Positions 55,762 to 64,000 of a stretch of DNA of 64,000 nt are shown here, piece after piece. A model generated the notes under the pieces. It was not told where the DNA came from, ran no database searches, and worked only from the letters and a program-made list of their open reading frames with translations. The stretch lies in the NCBI GenBank assembly GCA_023014485.1, contig JAJOZX010012247.1, positions 1 to 64,000 on the forward strand, written 5' to 3'. The position numbers and the translations under genes are program-made. How positions within the stretch are numbered: position 1 is the stretch's first letter; each line of letters opens with the position of its first letter. The stretch comes from Bathynomus jamesi (taxonomy: Eukaryota; Arthropoda; Malacostraca; Isopoda; Cirolanidae).

Positions 55762-56356
55762 CTAAACATCTTCACAATCCGGTGCACTATTTGAGAGAAA
55801 CATATGCCCATATTTATCCTTTTTGTTTAAGAAGCGATACTTGTCTCTAAAGTCTGTTAAAAACTCAAACAGCCCATTAGCCACAACCTCACTACAAACC
55901 TCGTCATGATATATATTAATATAGTGGTAAAAATACTTAAGATTTTCCATCCATGATGACAAGATTTACAGTCTCAGCCGTAGGGTACGAGTAGTCGGTA
56001 TGGTGTAACATGACATAATATCGTTTGTCATACCACTCATCAACAAGACTCACTATCCATAACCGTTGCTTATCTTCTGAATGTGTTGCTTCTTCTACTT
56101 CGCGGTATATGTGAGCCTTTATATAGGTTAGGTCTACAACATACTTTAATACATCATTTGTACTACGAAATCCTACAATGCCATCGCCAGAATACCCGTA
56201 GAGTATTTGAACATCTTGGTCCTTCGCACGGTTCAATGTAGCCTTAAAAGTATCAAAGGAGGGTGGAATAGGGAGTTCTTCAGTATCCACCACATCTTGG
56301 CACTTTGCCGAATACCACTTTATAAACGTCGAACACGCAATATTAAAGGTAGCCAT
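55762..56356 (-). pseudogene. Polinton accessory protein 2, copy B
   Basis: The intact N-terminal frame 55937-56356 (139 residues) fixes the start. A 4-bp duplication (CCATCCAT) near 55950 shifts the frame, and the C-terminal part continues at 55762-55962. See 1535-2124 for the family description. Together the copies define an ancestral protein of about 195 residues. Confidence 0.62.
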
Positions 56357-59300
56357 AACTATTTTTTCTACGCGGAAGAATACACGTCTGAGCTTAAGGG
56401 TATGCAGAGGTCAACTGAGCACGCAGGGATAAAGATATGCTCAGGTAGTGGCAGGACTCACGTTGCCGATATTACAGTGGGCGGAGCTTAGCTTTTTACT
56501 GTACACACACACACGCACGCACGCAAAGGAGAAAATGAAACCTTAATTGAAACAAATATACGTGATAAATAAACATATCAATACACATATATAAATACAA
56601 TCAAGGATTAAGGTAGCCAAAGGGTACGGGATCATAGGTACCAGGCACCTGGTAACGCTTCCTATAGGTGTTACGGCATACCTTCGTGTCCCTAAGTTCC
56701 TTCACACACACACCAGTTTCTACCCCCGAAAATTGTGCGTCCCCACAGTCAGTTGGGGTAGTTGGTCACCCTCATCTTCCAAGCACACTAGTTCCTTCAA
56801 CGAGTCAAAGTTAACGACTCGAGCCTTCACGTTATACTTCATATCATCCCCTAACCTCACCCTTACCCCATAGGTTTTTGGCCCTGTTGACACAAACGAG
56901 TCTGCGTATGCACCATCACCATACTCATCCTTGATCTCGTCAGTTAGCTCTCCGAGGAATTCCCCAATAGCGGGCATGTATTTACCTTCCCTCACTGTGA
57001 ATATCACGCTATCTGTGTCAGCGCACAACACCCTCCGTCCAAGAGAGTGCAATACGCCCCAAAGTTTCATGCAGGCTTAGGCCGTTGTGAAACTGGCTAC
57101 AGGTATGTTTGTAACCCGTGAGGTATCTGTGGCCAGCTCGGTGATGTTGCACTTTATTATGTAAGTATTACCTACATTCACGATCTCCATAACCTCTTCA
57201 TTGGGAGCGTTGGCATAATCCCAGACTTCACTATAACTTTGTACCAAATGGACGTTCCCTTTGCCGGTATTCTGCGCAAACTTTCCCCAAAGACTGTTTA
57301 GACACAACTTTGCACTATAGCGCTTGCCAGGATTCTTAACAATTTGGGGTCGGTCAAGCTGTATACCTTCATGGGCACGGTATCGCTGAATATACGACGT
57401 TTTTTCATCTTCGGTATCAACCCCTCGCGGATATACTGACGCCTCAACCTTATCCTTCAAAAAAGCGTTTATATATGGTGTGAAAAGGTTGGGTAGCTTC
57501 TAAAACCTCCACACCTCATGTATCTTCATTATTCTACAGTATATCCATGGCGAACGGCTAGGGCCAGCTCAGGGCTTGTATATACACACCTCTGATCTTA
57601 CGCTGATGGGTTGTATGGTCACAATTACCGTTGTTCTCTTCTGCGCACTTCACGCACAGGGGAAACATGAGCTTGTGATCTATAACGACAGGTAAGATCG
57701 GCATCCATAAATCGCGAGGTGGGAGCACGTCTACGAAAGAGAGTCCAAAGTAGCGCTCATTCAAGTTAGCTAAAAACTCCTCGATGGTTGGTATGGTGGG
57801 ACTCACCATTTTCAGGTGCACCTACGGGGTACGGATTGTTCTTCATCACGTAGGGGTATAAAGAGCAGAAGTCGTAGTAGTGGAGTTTCACGCCCTCCGT
57901 AGGCGGAAAGTATAGCTTCAAGGGATTTGTACGCCCTCCAAACAAACTGTCAGCGCATTTGAGGGGGTCCAACACCATTGAACGTTTGATGGCCCTTATT
58001 TCTTCACGGTACTGTCCATCTGTTTCCATCCGTGCATCAATCATGCTCCCACAAGACTTTGTGACGGAACTGGGAGCCTATAAGTTGATCGCGGGTGCGG
58101 GTCCATGCGAGGCTGTCGGCGGGGGATCTTCCATAAAGGTCTCCTGTAACGGCACATTTAGCGCGCGGGCATCCATGTCACCAGCAGCCGTTAAAGGAAT
58201 ACACAGTCTTCCAGTGACTGGATCCTCACTTAGGCCGTCAACCCAGTAAAACACGACCATTAACCTTAGTGGGTACTTCACCCGTGTTGCGGGCATGCTT
58301 TATGTATACCCCGGTCTGCTGCTGTAGGTGTATGAGCCAGTAAACAGCCTTGTGCCCATAACTGCGGGGATTGTTTCTGTGAATAACGGCTAAGGTGTCT
58401 TTAGGCATGAAGTTATTCTTGAACACTGTAAAACTGTAAAACATAATGGGGCGATCGTGGTCGCGACTTGCAGTGGATCGCATTTCTAAGCATACTCTAA
58501 GTACTCGTACGTCATTCACGCAATAACGTTCACATTCATCGGCTATATTTTATGGATTGGCGTCATTAAAACTGTTGTAGCAACGATCAAAATCTTCACG
58601 CGCACTATCACTCATGTTGGTGTAGTTAAAGTAATGTTTGTGTGGAGGTAGTCCTACGTAATTTAAAGTCTCGTTAGTGAGGAATGTGTAAGGGAAATAT
58701 CCTTTTGAAACTTCAGCGGCTACGTCCATGACCTTGGGCAGCTTTGCTAATTTACAAGGTGTGAACAGCAGGGTTTCTTTAAACTGCACATTACCTCTTA
58801 TCTGCATCTGTATTAGTTTGTTGCTTTTTTCCAAATGATCACTGTAAATATCGCAGCTCCTTATAAAGGAAATGTGTGTCAAATTTCGCCCCGTTATGGG
58901 CAAGAATATACAGAGTCATTTTTTTAACTTGTCCTCTAATTTGACAATATAGGACACAAAGAGCTTCACAGGGCAGGGCTGTCGTATGCATTCGTTTTAA
59001 ATACGTTTGTCCGTTTTCCACATTTGTGACACTCATCACACTCGAGCTCCATGCACTCATCACAGGTAGTCTGATTACGAGTAAATGTGGGATAACCTCT
59101 TTGGTTTTAGTGTTCGTATAAGTTTTTATATCGTAGTACACGGTTATAGAAGGGCTATTTTTAGGTTTAGCATCTTTCATATAACATACATGCTTCACTC
59201 CATTCGCCTTATATTTTTCATGACATGTAGAACAGTGAATTTCATCGCATTTATGTTTGAAATTCCCCCAATTATCCATCATGTGAAACATACCGCACTT

Positions 59301-59566
59301 ACAAATCCTCATTTTCCTGCAAGTGCCATTTGATTTATGGAGCTCAAAGCATTTATTCAAAAATGTACGTCTACACACATTACACTCCCTCTTCTCGATT
59401 TCAAGTACCTGACTTTCACATTTGGGGCTTTTACACTGCTCACATACCATGTAGCATTCCTTACAATGTTTCACCATATCATCAGCAAACTCGAGACAAC
59501 CCTTACACAAATCATGATGCCTTCCATATTTTCGGCTTTTATCATAACTGGTTTAGAGATCCCTTA

Positions 59567-60952
59567 CAGTGCCCGCGAAAAGTATCCGATCACCCTTGAA
59601 ATTTGTATTTTTTACATAAAAAACAATGTTTAAATGTATACTAACCTTATATTAGTATTTTGTCATCTGTCCTTTGGTTTGGATGACTTGTTCTAGACGT
59701 TTTGGCATGGATTTAATCAAGTTTTGACAAACTTCCACTGATATTTCCTTGCACCATACCTTTTTGATGGCCTCTTGTAATTTTTCGACTGAGCCAGTGT
59801 CGTGGCATTCAACCTTATTTTTTATTATTAGCCACAGATTTTCTATCGGATTGAGATCTGGACTATTACCAGGCCAATCCAAAATATCAAATTATTGTCA
59901 GTAATCCATTTTGTCACTATTTTGGCCCTGTGACATGGTGCACCATCATGCATGTATGTTTTTGTCCTTTGGATTGCCATTGCCATTGGAAGTTTATCCT
60001 GTAGCATTGCTAAATACCGTGCACCATTCATAGTTGTGTTCTTCGGAAGAAAATATAAGTTTCCACGCCCATAGTAACCGAAACAACCCCAAACCATCAC
60101 ACTTGGAGGGTGTTTCATTGTCTTTAGGGTGTATTTAGGGTCCATCCTATTTGAGCCAATAGGCCGGCGAACCTTTTTTGGACAACTTCTGAATGTCAAA
60201 AATGTCGACTCATCGCTAAATAAAACCTTCTTCCAGTCATCAACAGTCCAATGAATGTATTTTTTAAAATGCGACACGTTTTTTACGCATTTTTTCATTA
60301 ATGAACGGTTTCTTAGCAGCATGGCGAGATGGTAATCCGAGTTCTTTTTGGAGCCGCTCCTGGATAGTTCGTTCAGAAACACCAGATAACAAATTATTCA
60401 TATTAAATTTTATTTCTTTCGCAGTTATTGTTGGGTTTTTCAATACTAACGTTTCATAAGTTTGTCTGTTCGCGAATTTGTTTTTCTCGGTCTGCCAGAT
60501 CGTATTTTAGGGACTGGCGTGGTTAGGCCACCATTGTTCTTAGCCCGTGAAACCATAAATTAACGGTACTTTGGGATATGTTTAATTCCTTAGCTATCTG
60601 TCTCTGTGATTTCCCACATGCATGCAAAGCAACAATAGCACCTCGACAATCACTCTTAAGTTGTTTTTAGCACACATTATATAAATTTTATTTACACCAC
60701 TTTCTGTAAAAAAAAAAAAATATCAAGAAATTTACACAAACAGTGAAATCTGACAAATTTGAGACACAGCCACCCGCAACGAAGGCTACCAGAACACTAA
60801 TTTGAGAATGCGTTGGATAGCTCTCATATCAGCGAGCAACCTCAAAGTTACCAGATGTCGCTAGAACAAATAGAAAGTGAATTACGTGTCTCTGAATATC
60901 AAGGGAAAATATTGTATTTTCTTGAGTGATCGGATACTTTTCGCGGGCACTG
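59567..60952 (-). mobile_element. Tc1-like element in PolB of Polinton copy B
   Basis: Inverted ends start CAGTGCCCGCGAAAAGTATC (59567) and end with the complement (60952). TA flanks both sides (59565-59566 and 60953-60954). Copy A at about 5367-5376 (CCCTTATGTTACGG) is the uninterrupted site. Length 1386 bp. Confidence 0.95.
59652..60660 (-). pseudogene. Tc1-like DD34E transposase, frameshifted
   Basis: The main frame 59843-60382 includes VLFSDESTFLTF (first Asp) and YMHDGAPCHRA (second Asp). The last part, 59652-59882, holds DWPGNSPDLNPIENLW (catalytic Glu); a frameshift near 59880 separates them. The spacing is the normal 34 residues once the frames are considered. Upstream (60400-60660) the N-terminal paired-type helix-turn-helix region and a GRPRK AT-hook-like motif are readable with further frame changes. 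Confidence 0.85.
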
Positions 60953-61323
60953 TATGTTACGGATGAGGAGATACGATGTTCCTGACAATCCTATAACAAG
61001 TAGGGGTTTTGTACGATCTCTCACGCTGCTTTTAAAAACATACACAATCCTGCGACGATCACCCATTCCAAATACGACTATACGTGCATTCATTTCCTGC
61101 TCGGCCCTTCTCAGTTCTTCAGGACCCATATTACACTCAAACTCAAGCTTACAATCTGAATTCAGTTTACGGGCACGCTGCACAACCGTGGGCAACCAAA
61201 TTTTTCGCGTCCAAGTATTTAGCACAGTGAACATATGAGCTAAAATTATTGCTATAAAAGCACAACCACGATCTACGTTTAAATGCGTTCTGTAAATAAC
61301 CGGAGAAAATTAAGAGTAGAAGG

Positions 61324-63770
61324 AAACGGTGGCCAAACCCCGGCTCGCGAGCCGCATGCGGCTCTCGAGGTTGTTAACTGCAGCTCGCGAGACAATTTTC
61401 GTTTTTATTGTATTTATCATAAAAGACAAAATTCATAATACAAATATAATTTCTTTTTCACATAATTAAAACAAATATGAAAAAAAAAGGAAAAATTGAA
61501 TTGACAATAAAATGCGTCATGCGTACGACAATTTCTTTTGCGTGACAGGCACTAAGCGGGATAATTACGTAATTATCACCAATCGCCACTCACCAACCAG
61601 TGTCTGTCCAGTCCCCCTCGAGCTACCCTGCGGGCCGCGTGTAGTAACGAGTGAGTGTGTTTTAAAATTGTCTTCTTAGATCAAATAGTGGCTATTTTTC
61701 TCAGCTATACAAGTGAAAGTTATACAATCCCTTAGTTGATTAAAATGACTGAGCAGACAAAGTGTAAGAAACGGAAATATGAAGAAGAAAATAGAGTTTT
61801 TAAACAGGAGTGGGAGAAGAGCTTTGCCTTTACTGTTAAAGTTGGGAAACCTGTGTTTCTTATCTGCCACGTGGCACTCAATCACTTTAAAGTCAGTAAC
61901 TTAAAGCGTCATCATGAAACTAACCATAACAATTTTATTATGGAATTTCCTCCCAAATCAGAATTGCGGAAGACTAAGTTAACAATGTTAAAATCTAGCT
62001 TAGTTGCCCAACAAACTGTACTTTCATCATTGTGTAAGACAGCTGACTTAACTACTGAAGCTAGTTTTGTTATGGCATGGAATATTGCTCGTGCTCAACT
62101 TCCCTAAAGTAGTGGAGAATTTGTGAAGAAAAATATTGCCGATGTCACTGCAATTCTCGCTCCAGATAACACAAAGCTTCGAGAACAAATAGCAAGTATT
62201 TCTATTTCCCGCCACACTACAGAGAGACGTATTTCCCAGATCATTGCTGAAGTTACATGCTCGTTGCAGTGATTTGAAGAATTCTGTTGCATTCAGTTTG
62301 GCCCTCGATGAATCCACAGATATTAAAGGTAACCCTCAACTGGCGATATTTGTTCATTATGTTACTGGCGATGGAAATGTGAAAGAAGAACTCTTGGACT
62401 TAATGACCCTAAGAGAAACCACCAGAGGAGTTGACATAAAGAACGCACTTGACGAGGCATTATCAAATGCTCAAGTACCAATGAATAAACTTGTGAGTGT
62501 TGCAACAGATGGAGCACCAGCTATGGTAGGACAAAATGTAGGCCTAGTTGGGCTCTTGACACGCGATCCCAAGTATCCTGTGTGTCTCTTTATTCAATAT
62601 ATCATTCACCGTTGTCATTTGGTAAGCAAATACTTAAGGTGTGACAGTGTTATGAAATGTGTTCTAGAAATTGTGAATTTCATTCGTTCAAATGCAAAAA
62701 CGCTCCGAGCGTTTAGAAATTTTATCGAGTAGCTGGATCTTCAAGATAAGCCAGATGACCTTTCATTCTACTGTATTGTAAGGTGGTTATCAACTAGTAA
62801 TCTCCTGAATAGGTTTGTTGCACTGTTGGAGCCTAACATTGATTTCTTGAAAGAAAAGGAAAAGTCATACCCACAAATAGAAGATCACGAATGGGTGCAG
62901 GATCTGATGTTTTTTACTAATGTAATACAACACCTTCAAAATCTAAATTTGGCACTTCAGAGAAAGGATAAGGTCATTTCTGACCTTACACAGACAATTT
63001 TCAGTTTCCAGAATAAAATAAAGCTCTTCCAAAAAGATCTAGTAACAAAAAAATTTGACCACTTTCCCCACCTGAAAAACCGAGCAAACACTTTTCTTGA
63101 TATTGGAATAAAAGATAGTAAATTGGAGGAATACAAAGGTAAATTAGAAGGACTAATTGATGATTTTCAGTACAGGTTTGATGAACTAAAGAAGCTAAAA
63201 CCATGCTTCGAATTTCTTGTAAATCCTTTCCTGATTGATGTCGTCAACGATGGCTGTCCTGTTACCACACGTTTTGTTACGGAAGCTGCTTCAATACAAA
63301 CAGAACTTTTGGAGCCACAGGAGGACGTGGGTTTAAAGTTGATACATAAAAGATTATCTGCAGTTGAGTTTTGGAAGCAAGTACCAGAGACAAAGTATCC
63401 TCACCTCAGGAAAAACAGTTTCCGACTTATCTCAGTTTTTGGGACAACTTATTGCTGTGAAGCACTCTTCTCGGTAATGAAGTTTGTAAAGTCAAAACAT
63501 CGTGCTGCCTTCACTAACGAACACCTGACTGAGCTTCTTCATACCGCCTTAACATCACATCAACCAGACTTTAAAGCATTAACAGCCAAAATGAATACCC
63601 AAACTAAGCCTTCTACAAGCAGTAATTAAACAATTTAATAATGTGAGTATAACTATATGTATATGTATATGTTTTTAATAATAAAATTTTTAAAAAAATA
63701 TTTTGCGGCTCTCGTACATCTGAAAAACGTCGTATGTGGCTCTTGGGTCCAGGAAACTTGGCCACCCCTG
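61324..63770 (+). mobile_element. hAT element (GTF2IRD2/Charlie-like) in Polinton copy B
   Basis: Right end GGCCACCCCTG and left GGTGGCCAAACCCC are inverted and match the CAGGGGTGGCCAA hAT type. An 8-bp duplication flanks it, GTAGAAGG (61316-61323) and GTATAAGG (63771-63778), with one mismatch. Copy A near 5720 has the single site (GTATAAGG). The ends also carry GCGGCTCTCG-type subterminal repeats. Confidence 0.88.
61744..63629 (+). pseudogene. hAT transposase, GTF2IRD2-like
   Basis: The start is the ATG at 61744 (MTEQTKCKKRKYEEENRVF), followed by a BED-like zinc finger (PVFLICHVAL...NLKRHHETNH; the first Cys of the pair is replaced). The catalytic domain has LALDESTDIKGNPQLAIFV near 62300 (first Asp), LVSVATDGAPAMVG (62490) and a CLFIQYIIHRCHL block. 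The C-terminal dimerisation region reads CCEALFSVMKFVKSKHRAAF near 63460. Frames change near 62107-62240 (stop at 62105) and 62732 (stop). All main blocks survive, so the insertion is young relative to the old hAT at 35.8-51.2 kb. Confidence 0.87.
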
Positions 63771-64000
63771 GTATAAGGTGTGGCACTATGACCCGCAACC
63801 CGGAATACTCTGTCAATATCTACCATGAAGTTGTCCATATTGAAGGATGTACCACTTTGAGAGGCTTGCATTATACGCCCCAAGATATAGTCTATATCTA
63901 CAGCCGCCAAACGTCTGAACGGTATTACCACCCAAAATTCGTCCTCCTCATCTGACCCGAACCTGAAGTATAACCTCGTCCGGACTTCACGTTCGTCGCG

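Larger units (their letters stand above)
54618..64000. mobile_element. Polinton/Maverick copy B (right part outside window)
   Basis: Same orientation and same minus-strand gene order as copy A (accessory genes, then PolB), with high nucleotide similarity. It extends about 400 bp further left than the visible part of copy A and is cut by the window end within the PolB N-terminal region. It is interrupted by a Tc1 element (59567-60952) and a hAT (61324-63770). A deletion of about 190 bp relative to copy A lies at about 55051 (copy A 596-786). Confidence 0.92.
56720..64000 (-). pseudogene. PolB: Polinton PolB, copy B, interrupted by two transposons
   Basis: Motifs on the minus strand: C (CADTDSVIF, near 57010), B (LNSLWGKFAQN, near 57280), A (YDFCSLYPYV, near 57860), Exo III remnant (NDVRVLRVC, near 58510), Exo II (LAHNGAKFDTHF, near 58890), Exo I with a change (YYDIKTYT, where copy A has YYDIETYT, so a catalytic Glu is replaced by Lys), Cys/His-rich region 59180-59510, then a block at 60960-61234 beyond the Tc1 element, and the N-terminal block 63790-63931 beyond the hAT. 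The gene runs off the window. Several frameshifts in addition to the insertions. Confidence 0.9.

Noticed and set aside
1..64000. CRISPR arrays, bacterial operons or prophage
   Set aside because: Repeats are dispersed or AT microsatellites without regular spacers. Base composition, SINEs, introns and LINEs show eukaryotic DNA.

Overview
This window looks like repeat-dense nuclear DNA from an invertebrate animal, probably an arthropod. I infer this from the AT-rich base composition, long (TA)n, (CA)n and (GA)n tracts, tRNA-derived SINEs, a Penelope-like element with a GIY-YIG region, CR1-type LINEs, Tc1/mariner elements and Polinton/Maverick elements. I recognise no host protein-coding gene. 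Almost every supported coding region belongs to a mobile element, and most are broken by frameshifts or stops.

Left end (1-11.7 kb): Polinton copy A. It carries a protein-primed family B DNA polymerase on the minus strand. On the plus strand, left to right, are a packaging-type ATPase, two small conserved genes, a retroviral-type integrase, a minor capsid (penton) protein, a basic virion-core-like protein, the N-terminal stub of the double-jelly-roll major capsid protein and an adenain-like cysteine protease. Two accessory genes lie to the left on the minus strand. Its left part runs out of the window and is interrupted at 1-558 by a mariner-type element.

11.7-35.8 kb is a mosaic: two copies of a DD37E-type Tc1/mariner element, one carrying a nested 244-bp MITE; a DD37D element; two elements with CACTG-type ends and TTA duplications; a hAT MITE; LINE reverse transcriptase fragments; a LINE ORF1 remnant with CCCH zinc fingers; SINEs; a perfect 174-bp spacerless palindrome made of two head-to-head SINE bodies; and a large inverted duplication of a Penelope-like element.

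35.8-51.2 kb is one nested structure. An old hAT element of the DUF4371/ZMYM1-like type is split into three exon-like blocks by insertions. A hAT-type MITE (8-bp duplication) contains an Academ-like element with an XPG-type nuclease (3-bp duplication). That in turn contains a 3.0-kb element with a nearly intact 692-residue frame and a 9-bp duplication. A P-element-like copy lies next to the MITE, and a second Academ-like element interrupts the hAT C-terminus. Target duplications and the resumed hAT reading frame give the order of insertion.

51.2-54.6 kb holds a LINE fragment and a decayed relative of the 3.0-kb element. 54.6-64 kb is Polinton copy B, in the same orientation as copy A. Its polymerase gene is interrupted by a Tc1 element (TA duplication) and a GTF2IRD2-like hAT (8-bp duplication), and copy A supplies both empty sites. 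The window ends inside its polymerase gene. The two copies are broken at different places, so each shows where the other is damaged.
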